In this document: piece by piece, positions 1-11,625 of the stretch
Position numbering within the stretch: position 1 is the stretch's first letter
Layout: each line of letters opens with the position of its first letter
NCBI RefSeq assembly: GCF_001704415.2
Contig: NC_030827.1
Span: forward strand, 42,660,271 to 42,724,270
DNA length: 64,000 bases
Reading direction: 5' to 3'
Source: Capra hircus
Lineage: Eukaryota > Chordata > Mammalia > Artiodactyla > Bovidae
Translations under genes and position numbers: made by a program
Notes under the pieces: generated by a model
Told to the model about the DNA's origin: nothing
Database searches by the model: none
The model's input: only the letters and a program-made list of their open reading frames with translations

Positions 1-1182
1 AACAGTTGACTGAGAGCCTGATGCTGAGGCCATTATTCTCCTAGACTGCTACCAGCCAGTGGCTGAGCCTGGCAGAGGTACTGTGGGGGCTTTTCTCCAA
101 TTTTGGACTTTTCTAATAGGAGGGACTCCCATCCGGCCTGACGGAGGCTTTCTTGGTACTGGGCTTTGGTATGAGGCTCTTCCTACTCCGTTCTTTCTTC
201 TGTATCTCCCTTTACAAGCATCAGACCTGAAAGCTCTTCCCATCTATTTCTGCTCCCTCCTCCTTTCCTGTTTGTACAGAGAACTTGACTCCCTAAATCT
301 CTTGAGCATGTCTAACACCATCTTGGTGTCAATGTATTGAAGGATCTGAACAGGCCTGGGATGAGTTCACCATTGCAGGTGACAGTTGTGTCATATACTA
401 TTAGAGAGGGCATGCCCAGTATCTGGAATCATCATGAAGAACGTGGGGGTACTGAGGAGGCTGGGAATGGCACTGATACATACTTCATTTTGATCTAAGC
501 AGGGTTACATTTCGAGCATGGCATTTTATTTAGTAAATCAAAGCAGTGTTTTATCACATTAGAAGGACTTTTTCTTTTAAAAATAGGATTTCTAAACCTG
601 AAATGTGTTTTTCGAGGATAATTAAGTTATTCAGATTACTATGTTTGCAGTTTGTGACAGATGGATGAGGTGGTTCAATATAATATTAAAAAAAGAAAAC
701 ACTATCAGTGGGTCCAGAAATGCATATTTGGATTGAGCTCATCTGTTTCCTGTGTTTTTGGATGTATTTTGATGTGTGCTGGGGAAGTTTGTCATTGACT
801 GGGACCAAAACCCAGAATATGAAAACTTAGTTCATCTTAAGTTAGAACAATCCAAAACTGATACTTCCCTGGTAAAATCATGATAGCTTAAATTCACAGC
901 AGGATTTATACACATCTTTTGAAAAAGGAGACATTTCTGGTCTCCATGATAGGAGAGTTCAAGTCCATCTTGTACCCATTATATCCTCAGTTGTCTGTGT
1001 CATGTGTCATATAGGGTAGATGGTCAAAGATATTTGGTGAAAAAAAGTAAAGGTCGTTATAATCAGGATAGTTTTAATTGTGAGTAAATGTGACTCTGTT
1101 TTGACCATTTTTATATGTAGAATAATCTGGTAATCACAACTGGTTGCAAACGTGTCTGTTCTGTTATCTGTGTTTAACACTG
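1..1182. other. unassigned AT-rich sequence
   Basis: I recognise no gene or repeat family here. Open frames up to about 93 codons exist in the first 350 bases on both strands, but they lack any motif and look like chance. The first 350 bases are somewhat more GC-rich than the rest and could be an old repeat I cannot name. Confidence 0.4.
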
Positions 1183-1390
1183 GGTCACACAGTGGTAAAG
1201 ATCCATCTGCTAATGCAGGAGATCCAAGAGACACAGTCGGATCCCTAGGTCAGCAAGATTCCCCTGGAGGAGGAAATGGAACATTCCAGGAAATGTTCTT
1301 GCCTGGAAAATCCCATGAGCAGGGGAGCCTGGTAGGCCATAGCCCATGGAGTCCCAAAGAGTCAGACACAGATGATTAACTGAGCATACT
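1183..1390 (+). mobile_element. Bov-tA SINE (diverged)
   Basis: A tRNA-derived head (a 'gtggtaaagatccatctgc' block, then a degraded B-box region) is followed by a BovA body with 'gttcttgcctggaaaatccc', 'ggggagcctggtagg' and an 'aaagagtcagacaca' end. Many substitutions suggest an older copy. It is non-coding; the apparent 75-codon frame across it is the SINE itself. Confidence 0.85.
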
Positions 1391-1499
1391 ACTTAGGTGA
1401 TCAGTAAACAGGGGATTGATGTTGGTAGGTGCTGACTCACACATGACTTTGTTTCGGATTTTTTTTCAAGTGATCAAGGTGCACTACCATAATAAATGT

Positions 1500-2915
1500 C
1501 TTGTTGTTCAGTCTCCTAAGTCATGTCTGACTCTTTGTGACCCCATGGACTATAGCATGCCAGGCTTCTCTGTCTTCCAGTCCTCTTTTTCCAAAGAGGG
1601 GCTCTTTGTATCAGGTAGCCAAAGTATTGTAGCTTCAGCCACAGAATCAGTCTTTCCAATTAATATGCAGGGTTGATTTCCTTTAGGATTGACTTTGATC
1701 TTCTTGCTCTCCAGGGAACTCTCAGGAGTCTTCTCTAGCACCACAATTCAAAAGCATCAGTTCTTTGGCACTCAGCCTTCTTTATGTTCTAACTCTCACA
1801 TCTGTACATGACTATTGGAAAAACCATAACTTTGACTATATGAACCTTTGTCGGCAAAGTGATGTCTCTCCTTTTTAATATACTGTCTTGGTTTGTCATA
1901 GCTTTTCTTCCAATGAGCAAGTATCTTTTAATTACGTGGCTGAAGTCACTATCTGCAGTGATTTTGGAGCCAAAGAAAATAAAATCTGCCGCTGTTTCCA
2001 CTTTTTCTCCATCTATTTGCCATGAAGTGATGGAGCCAGATGCCATGATGTTAGCTTTCTTAATGCTAAGTTTCAAGTCAGCTTTTTCATTCTCCTCTTT
2101 CACCCTCATTATGAGGCTCTTTAGTTACTCTTCATTTCTGCCATTAGATTGGCATCATTTGCACATCTGAGGTTGTTGCTGTTTCTCCCAGCAACCTTGA
2201 TTTCAGCTTGTGCTTCATCCAGCCCAGCATTTCACATCACGCACTCTGCACTTTAGTGAATTAAGCAGAGTGACAATATACAGCCTTGTCATACTCCTTT
2301 TCCAATTTTGAACCAGTCGGTTCCACATAAGGTTATAACCATTGCTTCTTGACATGCATACAGGTTTCTTAGGAGACAGGTAAGGTGGTCTGGTGCTCCT
2401 ATCTCTTTAAGAATTTTCCACAGTTTCTTGTGATCCACATAGTCAAAGGCTTTAGTGCAGTCAGTGAAACAGAAGTAGATGTTTTTCTGAAACTCCTTTG
2501 TTTTCTCCATGATTCAGTGAATACTGGCAGCTTGATCTCTGGTTCTTCTGCCTTCTCTAAACCCAGCTTTTACATCTGGAAGTTCTCAGTTCAGATACTG
2601 CTGAAGCCTAGCTTGAAGGATTTTGAGCACAATCTTGCGAGCATGTGAACTACGTGAAAATGTGCAATAGTTTGAACATTATTTGCTATTGTCCTTCTTT
2701 TGGATTGTAATTAAAACTGACCCTTTCCAGTCCTGTGGCCACTGCTGAGTTTTCCAAGTTTGCTGACATGTTGAGTGCAACACTTTAACCACATTATCTT
2801 TTGGGATTTTAAATAAATCAGCTGTAATTGTGACATCTCCACTAGCTTGGTTCATAGTAATGCTTCTTAAGGCATACTTAACTTCACACCCCAGGATATT
2901 CAGCTCTAGGTGTGT
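1500..2915 (-). mobile_element. BovB (RTE LINE), 5'-truncated, antisense
   Basis: The + strand begins with the reverse complement of the BovB 3' end ('ttgttgttcagtctcctaag'). Going right it runs backwards through the C-terminal domain and reverse transcriptase of the BovB ORF. Recognisable protein pieces on the minus strand include a DITLPTKVHIVKVMVFPIV block (frame 1789-2109) and a CTKAFDYVDHKKLWKILKEI block around RT motif A (frame 2289-2510). The left-to-right order matches one continuous antisense copy of about 1.4 kb. Stops and frameshifts break the frame, so it is inactive. The right end is a 5' truncation near 2915. Confidence 0.9.
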
Positions 2916-2958
2916 AAAGGTTGTTACAACATATAAACCTGTATCAGTTCAGTTCAGT

Positions 2959-3486
2959 TCAGTTGCTCAGTTGTGTCCGATCTTTTGCGACCCCATGATT
3001 CGCAGCACACCAGGCCTCCCTGTCCATCACCAACTCCCAGAGTTCACGCAAACTCACGTCCATTGAGTCAGTGATGCCACCCAGCCATCTCTTTCTCTGT
3101 CGTCCCCTTCTCCTCCTGCCCCCAATTCCTCCCAGCATCAGAGTCTTTTCCAATGAGTCAACTCTTCGCATGAGGTGGCCAAAGTACTGGAGTTTCAGCT
3201 TTAGCATCATTCCTTCCAAAGAAATCCCAGGGCTGATCTCCTTCAGAATGGACTGGTTGGATCTTCTTGCAGTCCAAGGGACTCTAAAGAGTCTTCTCCA
3301 ACACCACATTTCAAAAGCATCAGTTCTTCGGCGCTCAGCCTTCTTCACAGTCCAACTCTCACATCCATACATGACCACAGGAAAAACCATAGCCTTGACT
3401 ATACAGACCTTAGTCGGCAAAGTAATGTCTCTGCTTTTCAATATGCTGTCTAGGTTGGTCTTAACTTTTCTTGAATACCAGACCAC
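2959..3486 (-). pseudogene. BovB ORF C-terminal fragment
   Basis: About 170 codons are open on the minus strand. They match the region downstream of the BovB reverse transcriptase: NLDSILKSRDITLPTKV, then VVMYGCESWTVKKAE, FGHLMRRVDSLEKTLMLGGI, GRRRRGRQRKRW and the usual end RTQLSN. The first few residues (to about 3473) come from the inverted junction and are not native BovB. No start or promoter belongs to it. It has the family's conserved C-terminal layout but lacks endonuclease and RT, so no activity is expected. Confidence 0.8.
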
Positions 3487-3597
3487 CTGACCTGCTTCTT
3501 AAGAAACCTATATGCAAGTCAGGAAGCAACAGTTAGAACTGGACATGGAACAACAGACTGGTTCCAAATAGGAAAAGGAGTACATCAAGGCTGTATA

Positions 3598-3903
3598 TTG
3601 TCACCCTGCTTATTTAACTTCTATGCAGAGTACGTCATGAGAAACGCTGGGCTGGAAGAAGCACAAGCTGGAATCAAGATTGCCGGGAGAAATATCAAGA
3701 ACCTCAGATATGCAGATGACACCACTCTTATGGCAGAAAGTGAAGAGGAACTAAAAAGCCTCTTGATGAAAGTGAAAGAGGAGAGTGAAAAAGTTGGCTT
3801 AAAGCTCAACATTCAGAAAACGAAGATCATGGCATCTGGTCCCATCACTCCATGGCAAATAGATGGGGAAACAGTGGAAACAGTGGTCAGACTTTATTTT
3901 TAG
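3598..3903 (+). pseudogene. BovB reverse-transcriptase fragment (inverted half)
   Basis: A 101-codon frame begins at MSPCLFNFYAEYVMRNAG and contains LRYADDTTLMAESEEELKSL. The YADD box is the catalytic metal-binding motif of reverse transcriptases. It continues through a KLNIQKTKIMASG block (thumb-proximal), then loses frame near 3890 by a small indel. Upstream sense BovB sequence from 3473 is present but out of frame. It is a fragment of the flipped 5' half of the BovB copy and has no endonuclease domain. Confidence 0.8.
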
Positions 3904-4110
3904 GGGGCTCCAAAATCACTGCAGATGGTGATTGCAGCTATGAAATTAAAAGACACTTACTCCTTGGAAGGAAATCTGTATTAAAATACCTAAAACTCTA
4001 TAACAGTGAAATTTTTTAGTGTAAGCTGTGCTTGTACTACACCATGTTATACTACAGTGAGTTTCAAGTACATGTGAAGGAGATGGTGCTGCCATTTCCT
4101 CCCTTATTCA

Positions 4111-5394
4111 CTTCAGTTCAGTTGCTTAGCTGAGTCTGACTCTTTGGGACCCCATGGACTGCAGCATGCCAGGCCTGCCTGTCCATCACCAACTCCTGGA
4201 GCTCGCTTAAACTCATGTCCATCGAGTCGGTGGTGCCATCCAACCATCTCATCCTCTGTCGTCCCTTTCTCCTCCTGCCTTCAATCTTTCCTGGCATCAG
4301 GGTCTTTTCAAATGAGTCACTTATTTGCATCAGATGGCCAAAGTATTGGAGTTTCAGCTTCAGCATCAGTCCTTCCAATGAATATTCAGGACTGATATCC
4401 TTTAGGATAGACTGGTTGGATCTCCTTGTTGTCCAAGGGACTCTCAAGAGTCTTCTCCAACAGCACGTTCAAAAGCATCAATTCTTCGGTGCTCAGCTTT
4501 CTTTATAGTCTGACTGTCACATCCATACATGACTACTGGAAAAACCGTAGCTTTAACTAGATGGACCTTTGTTGGTAAAGTAATGTCTCTGCTTTTTAAT
4601 ATGCTATCTAGGTTGGTCATAGCTTTTCTTCCAAGGAGCAAATGTCTTTTAATGTCATGACTGCAGTCACCATCTGCAGTGATTCTGGAGCCCCCCAATA
4701 ATAAACTCTGTTACACTTTCCACTGTTTCCCCATGTATTTGCCATGAAGTGATGGGACTGGATGACATTATCTTCGTTTTCTGAATGCTGAGTTTTAAAC
4801 CAGCTTTTTCTCTCTCCTCTTTCATTTTCATCAAGAAGCTCTTTAGTTTTTCTTCAGTTTCTGCCATAAGGGTGGTGTCATCTACATATCTGAGGTTATT
4901 GATATTTCTCCTGGCAATATTGATTCCAGCTTGTGCTTCATTCAACCCATGATGTACTCTGCAGATAGGTTAAATAAGCTGAGTGAAAATATACAGCCTT
5001 GACATAGTCCCTATAGCTTTCCCTATTTGTAACCAGTCTGTTGTTCCTTGTCCAGTTCTAACTATTGCTTCCTGACCTGCGTACAGATTTCTTAAGCGGC
5101 AGGTCAGGTGGTCTGGTATTCCCATCTCTTTAAGAATTTTCCAGAGTTTTTTGTGGTCCACACAGTCAAAGGCTTTGGCATAGTCAATAAAGCAGAAGCA
5201 GATATTTTTCTCAAACTTTTTTGCTTTTTTGATGATCCAAAGGATGTTGACAGTTTGATCTCTGGTTCCTCTGCCTCTTCTAAACCTGGCTTGAATATCC
5301 GGAAGTTCACAATTCAAGAACTATTGAAGCCTGGCTTGAAGAATTTTGAGCATTACTTCACTAGCGTGTGAGATGAGTTAATTGTGTGGTAGTT
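4111..5394 (-). mobile_element. BovB (RTE LINE), 5'-truncated, antisense
   Basis: Antisense BovB from its 3' tail ('cttcagttcagttgc') to about 5394. Minus-strand fragments in order are: NCELPDIQARFRRGRGTRDQ and an FIDYAKAFDCVDHKKLWKIL motif-A region (4970-5317); an LRYVDDTTLMAETEE motif-C region, with YVDD where the neighbouring copy has YADD (4667-4945); the DSILKSRDITL segment (4444-4698); and the C-terminal part (4118-4447). At least three frame changes break it. Confidence 0.9.
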
Positions 5395-5594
5395 ATTAAA
5401 CAATGATTAACAAAAGAGGCTACTATCTGGAGAAGATTTTTGATTTGAGGAACGTGTCAGTTTTGGAAGCAAATGCCCTCCAAAAGTACATATCAAAGGA
5501 GAAGATAGAAGTGCCAGAACTGAAGTTGGGAAGAATTAACTGTGATCCCAGAAGCCAATGCCAAACATATTTTAGATGCATTTATGCTTTTACT

Positions 5595-5810
5595 GGGGCT
5601 TCCCAGGTGGCGCTAGAGGTAAAGAACCCAGCTGCCAGTGCAGGAGACATAGGAGAGTCGGATTTGATCCCAGGGTCAAGAATGTCCTCTGGAGAAGGGA
5701 ATGGCAACTCACTCCAGTATTCTTGCCTAGAGAATCCCATGGACAGAGGAGCTTGGTGGACTACAGTCCATAGGGTCACACAGAGTCAGACACAACTGAA
5801 GCTACTTAGA
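5595..5810 (+). mobile_element. Bov-tA SINE
   Basis: Full-length tRNA-derived head starting 'ggggcttcccaggtggcg', with pol III B-box-like 'ggatttgatccc'. It is followed by the BovA body ('ccagtattcttgcctagag', 'cacagagtcagacacaactg') and a short degenerate tail. The 65-150 codon frames overlapping it are SINE translations. Confidence 0.9.
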
Positions 5811-6027
5811 ACGTATGCATGCTTATTTTTATCAGGATTGATATTGTTTTGTTAGTTCTCTGGATAAAAAGGCTTCTGGTGATCTGAGCCAACTCATGTT
5901 GTTTTTCTTTTTTCCAGAGCCAATATTATTTTCACCATGAGATTTTACAGGAAGCATGTCCTCCCAACCCTGAGACACTTGTGTGGCATGATAGCAGGAA
6001 TGCTCGTATTTAAAAGAAAAGCATTAT

Positions 6028-6280
6028 AGTAACTTGGTTAGGAATTCAGCTGTAGAGTCAAATTGTTTGGATTAAAATTTCAGCTTTGCCATTTTCAGGA
6101 TGACTGTATTAACCCTGGGCATGACCCTTCATATTCTGTGCCTTCATACCTACACTGGTGAGTAGGAGAAATACTAGTATTAGCCTTGTTGGGCTATTGT
6201 GTTATACATGAGTTGATGTAATAAAGAGCTTAGGCAAGTACCAGGCACACAGTAGGGACTCCAATAATGCAAATAATTGT
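6028..6280 (+). mobile_element. MIR SINE, near full length
   Basis: Matches the MIR layout in order: a tRNA-like start, 'attaaaatttcagctttgcc', a 'tattaaccctgggcatgacc' core, a region corresponding to the CORE domain, and the end 'taccaggcacacagtaggga'. It is strongly diverged, as expected of this old mammal-wide family. Confidence 0.75.
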
Positions 6281-7293
6281 TATGAAACAAAGTAGCTCTT
6301 TCTCCAACTAAACTATGTAAGAGAGAGTTCACCCTGGTATGTGGAGATACAGCATGGTTTCATAACTGGTACCTTAATATAGAAGTTCCTTAAGGCTTGA
6401 CTCATAGTTTTTTGCAGAAATTTTAGGAGCCAGTCCTTTTTTGAATTTGTAGTCACTGTTGCCACAACCTGTTTTTTTAAATTTCCTCTGGCTAGAGTCA
6501 CTAGACTGTGACTTAAATTATAACTTTAAAACTGATTTCCTCAAGTTACTTGTGCTTTGTAGAGTCATCACATACTTATTGCTCTTATTTGACATTTTCT
6601 CTTGCTATTTTTCTTGATAAATTATGACCTGCTATGCCACTTCCCTTATATGTGAAAATGATACAATGTAATAGAAACAAGATGTAATATCAATAAAATG
6701 ATCTATCTTAAACGCAGCTAAAACGGGGAAACACATGTCCAAAATTAAGTGATACAGAATTAAAATACATTTTAATTTCTTCCTCAGAAGAGGCTGATAA
6801 AACCAAAGATTAACACAAGAAAGAAAACCTTTTGCTACCTCTAGCAATGCTTGTGTTCCTGAGAATCTATGGGAAAGCTGGATGAGTGCTATGTGAAAGT
6901 TTGCTTTAAGACCAGGATCTCTGTGTTGATGTGTCTTTTCTTACTTACATGGTTGGATTTCCAAAGTAGTCATTTATTGTCTGGGGTTAAACAGTGCTCT
7001 CTTCCAGCTGACAATCAAAAAAGACTGAAAAATAGTGAGTCAACTATGCTATCAATGAATTAGGTATGATTATCAGGTGGAATTATAGGTTGGATAAAAG
7101 GATTTCAAGGGGCCTTCAATTCTATGAAATGCTAACTAATATAAAAAGAAATTCCAACACCTGAGAACCAGCTACTATATCAGTTTTACTTTCCACCATT
7201 TATGGTAGAAGGAAAATACTATGAGAAAAACAGTTACTTAGGCAGAACTGTGGAAACTAAAGTTGTTTGTTTTCAAATTCTGAAGACTAGGGT
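6281..7293. other. unassigned sequence
   Basis: No gene or repeat recognised in about 1 kb. Only short frames below about 71 codons occur, with no protein motif. Confidence 0.4.
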
Positions 7294-7649
7294 GGGTTGT
7301 GATGTTAGAGAACTCTTGAGAGTCCCTTGAACTATAAGATCAAACTAGTCAATCCTAAAGGAAATCAACCCTGAATATTCACTGGAAGGCCTGATGCTGA
7401 AGCTGAAGCTCCAATACTTTGGCCACCTGATGCAAAGAGCTGTCTCATTGGAAAAGAACTTGATGCTGGGAAAGAAAGAAGGCAGGAGGAGAAGGGGATG
7501 GCAGAGGACAAGATGGTTGAATGGCATCATTGACTCAATGGACATGAGTGTGAGCAAGCTCTGGGAGATGCTGAAGGACAGGGGAGCCTGGTGTGTTGCA
7601 GTCCATGGGGTCACAAAGAGTTAGACACAACTGACTGAACAACAACAAC
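7294..7649 (+). mobile_element. BovB 3' end, sense
   Basis: Carries the BovB C-terminal coding region and tail: frame 7394-7624 reads MLKLKLQYFGHLMQRAVSL, then GRRRRGWQRTRW and IDSMDMSVSKLWEML, ending near 'ctgactgaacaacaacaac'. It is truncated on the 5' side and has no RT. The run 'ctctgttatgaattg' occurs twice just downstream (about 7670 and 7708), a small direct repeat outside the element. Confidence 0.85.
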
Positions 7650-7720
7650 GGGGGTGGGAGGTGGTGGTGCTCTGTTATGAATTGTTAATATTTAGTGGTG
7701 GGTTTCTCTGTTATGAATTG

Positions 7721-7931
7721 CTGTTGTTTAACTGCTAAATTGTGTCCAATTCTTTTGTGACCCAATGGACTGTAGCCTGCCAGTCTCCTTTGTCCATGGG
7801 ATTTTCCAGGCAAGGATACTGGAGTGGGTTGCCATTTCCTCCTCCAGGGGATCTTCCCAACCCAGGGACTGAGCCCGTGTCTCAGGCATTGGGCAGGCGG
7901 ATTCTTTACCACTGAGCTACTGGGAAAGCCC
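7721..7931 (-). mobile_element. Bov-tA SINE, antisense
   Basis: The reverse complement of a full Bov-tA: BovA body on the left ('aaattgtgtccaattctttt', 'gatactggagtgggttgcc'), then the tRNA-derived head on the right ending 'gagctactgggaaagcc'. It sits about 70 bases after the BovB 3' end. Confidence 0.9.
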
Positions 7932-9196
7932 TGTATTAAAATACACATGAGTAAAATTATGATAAGGGGAAAAAGTAAACTATATATTAAACATTTATGT
8001 GAGCCTCTGAGAATGACATCTACTATTTCATGTAAGTTCCTTCTTCCTCCCCTCAAAAACCAATCCTCTGAGTTAGATATTATGTTGTAGCTAAGGGATC
8101 AGGTTAGAGAAACAGAGTAAGGATAAGGTCACTCAAAGTCTGTATTCTTCCCATTATTTCATACCTTGTCTTAGGATTTTCCTGCTTGTTTATAGTACTC
8201 CTAGTCTCAGATTATTTGGATTGTCCTCTCCTTTTCTACCAGTTCTCTCACCTTGATTCTATACAAGTCAGATTTTCAAGGAAGAGTGCCAGGATCAGAG
8301 TGTCACTGATAAGTAGGTCTGTTGGCTGTCTAGAGACTCGGTGGTTCTTCGGCCTGGATGCATCCACTGTACTGGTTAATCGGACTCTCAATCTTACTGG
8401 TTCAGAAACGAGTTTCAGCAGAAATTAGAGCAGACTCTGTTTCTCATGCTTGGCTTATGCTAACAAAATTCATACATGTTGATACATAAGATGAGAGCAC
8501 CAGTTGATTTATTTATAAGAAGAAGCAAACTGGCTAAAGTCCTGAATACTCACATTCTGTGGTCAATGCTTTCATTCTCTGTAGACAGGTGTCTTAAGAA
8601 GCCACATTATGATCACAAACTTGCTGTGATTGCTGTCATTGGAATAGAAAGAACTGGTAACTCAATGAGGTTTAATGGCTTCTGGTAAATTATCATTCAT
8701 ATCCAAAGTACATATGTAATACACTGATATGTTGACTCAAGCCCTTGGGCATTGAAGAATTTGGGTGGGTACTGTCAGTACTGTTTTTGTTTATTTGTTT
8801 ATGTTTTCCTTGTCTTGTAAGTGCTTTGGTTTTTAACAGTTCACTTTCTGATTGACTCATTCCTCGAATCTTGTGGATTCCAGGGAGAACTTCTAGAACT
8901 TAATATGACTTTACACATATGTGTTTCAATCAATTTGATATTGATGTTTAGTTCAACTTTCAGGTAGCAGTCTTTCTTTCTCTTATCTAGAAATGAATTT
9001 TGGGTTGGATGGAGGAAATCCCTCTGTGCATATCAAAGCCATAGATACCAGATTGCATTTCAAAAGAAAATGAAATTTACTCCTTTGAACAGGGGTATGT
9101 GAAAGATGACATTTTTGGAAATGATATCCAATTAAGATTTAGTGATATCTTAATAATGGGGCACACTATTTATATTTGCTTTAGGAATTTTATGTT
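7932..9196. other. unassigned sequence
   Basis: About 1.26 kb with no recognisable gene or repeat. Frames of 70-80 codons at 8186-8428 and 8476-8688 show no motif and are probably chance. Confidence 0.4.
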
Positions 9197-9388
9197 AAGT
9201 GAAAAGTGAAAGTTGCTCAATCGTGTCCAACTCTTTGCGACTCCATGGACTATATATTCCATGGAATTCTCCAGGCTAGAATACTGGAGTGGGTAGCCTT
9301 TCCCTTCTCCAAGGGATCTTCCCAACCCAGGGTTCGAACCCCGGTCTCCCTCATTGCAGGCAGATTCTTCACCAACTGAGGAGGGCCT
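9197..9388 (-). mobile_element. Bov-tA SINE, antisense
   Basis: Antisense BovA body ('gttgctcaatcgtgtccaac', 'atactggagtgggtagcc') followed by the tRNA head, including the well-kept B box seen as 'gggttcgaaccccggtc'. The right end is somewhat shortened compared with neighbours. Confidence 0.9.
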
Positions 9389-11421
9389 AGTCTCAGAATA
9401 TTTTATAGAAGGAAAACCTCTTCAGTGTCTGCCTCCAGGATGAGAGTTGTAAAGCCGTAGGAAAGCCATATAGGCCTCAAATATTAATACTTTTCTCATC
9501 ATCTGTGTTTTAACCTTTGAGACAAATTTCTTTGCTTTACCATATTTTGTTTCAAAAATTTCTTCTTAGAATGTAGATGTACCTGAGATATTTAATGCAT
9601 TAGACTAGTGTTTAGCAAATGTATATTAAACATGCTGCAGATATAATTTAAATGTCTAAAGAAATTCTCTAGAAGAATTCAACTTTAATAATGCAGCAAT
9701 ATGTATATTCTAGATCCCTTGAATAATTACTTTGTAAATCAGCACTCTCTTCTAATCTGAAGCCTGAACTTGTGTTTTAATTCTTTTTAGCATCAATTAT
9801 TATTACTTTAATTATCACTAGCTTATTAATAATGGGATGCTTAAAAAAAAAAAGGCCAGACACTATCATCTCATTCTACAAATCAGGTTTCTTAAAATTT
9901 TAAAGTGCAAAGAGAGATGAAAGAATTGAGTTCTACTAAAGGGTAATGGAAACAGATCGTACCTGGGTAATTATTATCTGGATGACTACTGATTTGAGGC
10001 AAATGGATGTTTAAATTCTGCCGATGGAGTGGTCATTAAAATCAAACTTCCTTGTATCAATTGCTTCCTGAATTTGAATTGAAGAAGATAATTTTGGTCC
10101 ATTAGCTTGTCTGTTATAGAAAAAAAATATTGAATGGCTCTATTCCTAGTAGTGAAAAATAAAATGCATTCCACTACTGCAGGAGATTAAAATTGTTTGG
10201 AGTGATTTTTCATCAGAGAATCACATAGTAGACTTCTTTTTCTTTTTGGAGTTTGTGAATTGATTGCTGATATACAGACTAGGTTTAGAAGATTCTGAGA
10301 TATTGATTTATGAGTCCCAGACTATATAGATCCAAGAAATACGTTTTCCTTTCCCCTTAAATGGGTATACACCATTGAGCTTAATCTTTTCCCTCTCCCA
10401 AATTTAAAATATCATTTGAATTTCTGAAGAAAAATAAACACGCACACACACAAAAGGCTCTGAAGATTCTAGTGGTTGTCACCATCAATAAAGCCAATTA
10501 GTTAATGTAATAAACCTGATACTAGAAACCAGATATAATAGTTTCTTTGATGAAGGGTCTATGTGAATAGATTCAAGTTCTGATTGAAATAGCTTGAGTT
10601 GTTACTGCAGTGTGGATTCATCTATGTTTAACTACCCTCAATGTGTCTGGGGTAAGCAATTCATGCATAGACTTCAGAGAAATTCTTCCTAAGAAACTCA
10701 TGGTAATGTTAAAGCATCTAGCATACAGTTCGACTCTTTTCTTTCTGCTTTTTAAATTTCTACTTCTTCCTTTATTTTCTTTCCCTTCTTTCCAATTTCA
10801 AGATTTTCTGTTTTTATTACATTTTCTTTTCTTTCTAATTTTAAGACCTTTTATTTTTCTTATTTTTTATTACATTTTGCTTTTTCCCTTCTGCATGCTC
10901 TGGGGAAAGTAAGGAGAAAAAGGGAATAATTTTTGCTTAGGTTGGCATTTGTAATTATGACTGATCATTAATCCACATCCCTTACAAAATAGGTGAATTG
11001 AGGTTCTGAGTGTGTAAAAAACAGCTTTAGCACAACTGAAAATTAATAGAGCCAGTTTTGAATTCATGTGTTAAAGTATTCCATAATAAGAGAATTATTT
11101 TATCTCTCTATATAATATTTCTATGCATAATACAGACATCTGCTATCCATGTATCTGTACATATCTGTGGTAGCACTAAGAAATATATTTTATTAATATA
11201 GTCATTTCCAGGACCCTATCCCCCACACCAAAGAAAAGCAGGATGATTTCTGGCAAATATTTGGGCTCTAAATATTTGTTAAATAGAAAGCATATCTCAA
11301 AAGCTCATCATTAGAATATTTCTATTTTGTTCTTAGGTACACTACAGCATATAATGTTCATGGACATGGCTATGAGATTTAATCAAAACACCTAAATTTA
11401 ATTTACATTTCTTTTCCCATT
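9389..11421. other. unassigned AT-rich sequence
   Basis: About 2 kb without a recognised gene. It includes an A-run near 9841-9853 and a T-rich, pyrimidine-rich tract at 10730-10890 that gives a 100-codon Phe/Leu-rich frame. That frame is low complexity and not a credible protein. Confidence 0.4.
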
Positions 11422-11625
11422 GCGCTTAATCACTCAGTCGTGTCCGGCTCTGCGACCCCATGGACCGTGGCCTGCCAGGCTCCTCTGTCCACAGGGATGT
11501 TTCAGGCAAGAATACTGGAGTGGGTTGCTGTGCCCTCCCACAGGAGATCTTCCAGCCCAGGGACTGAATCCAGGTCTCCCACATTGTAGGCAGATTCTTT
11601 ACCATCTGAGCCACCAGGGAAGCCC
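11422..11625 (-). mobile_element. Bov-tA SINE, antisense
   Basis: Antisense Bov-tA with BovA body ('actcagtcgtgtccggctct', 'aatactggagtgggttgc') and a full tRNA-derived head ending 'gagccaccagggaagccc'. Flanks 'cttttcccattg' (left) and 'cttttttccatta' (right) resemble a target-site duplication with mismatches. Confidence 0.9.

Larger units (their letters stand above)
2945..3971 (-). mobile_element. BovB copy with inverted 5' half (twin-priming structure)
   Basis: Bases 2945-3472 are the BovB 3' end in antisense: the (TTCAG)n-type tail, then the C-terminal domain read on the minus strand. At about 3472/3473 the sequence switches to sense BovB covering the RT region, and runs to about 3971, stopping in the LLLGRK-coding stretch. 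The antisense half begins at that same stretch. The two halves therefore cover one continuous BovB segment with about 8 bases of overlap and the 5' half flipped. Near-matching flanks (AAACCTGTAT at 2935-2944, AAATCTGTAT at 3972-3981) look like one target-site duplication around the whole unit. Confidence 0.85.

Noticed and set aside
5403..5855. 150-codon open frame on +
   Set aside because: Its second half is a translation of the Bov-tA at 5595-5810, and the first half has no motif or exon signals.
5910..5970. Polypyrimidine stretch plus AG near 5918 resembling a splice acceptor
   Set aside because: No open coding sequence with a recognisable domain or donor follows; such sites are common by chance in AT-rich DNA.
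10610..10912. 100-codon Phe/Leu-rich frame, looks membrane-like
   Set aside because: It translates a T/C-rich low-complexity tract; hydrophobicity is a by-product of composition.
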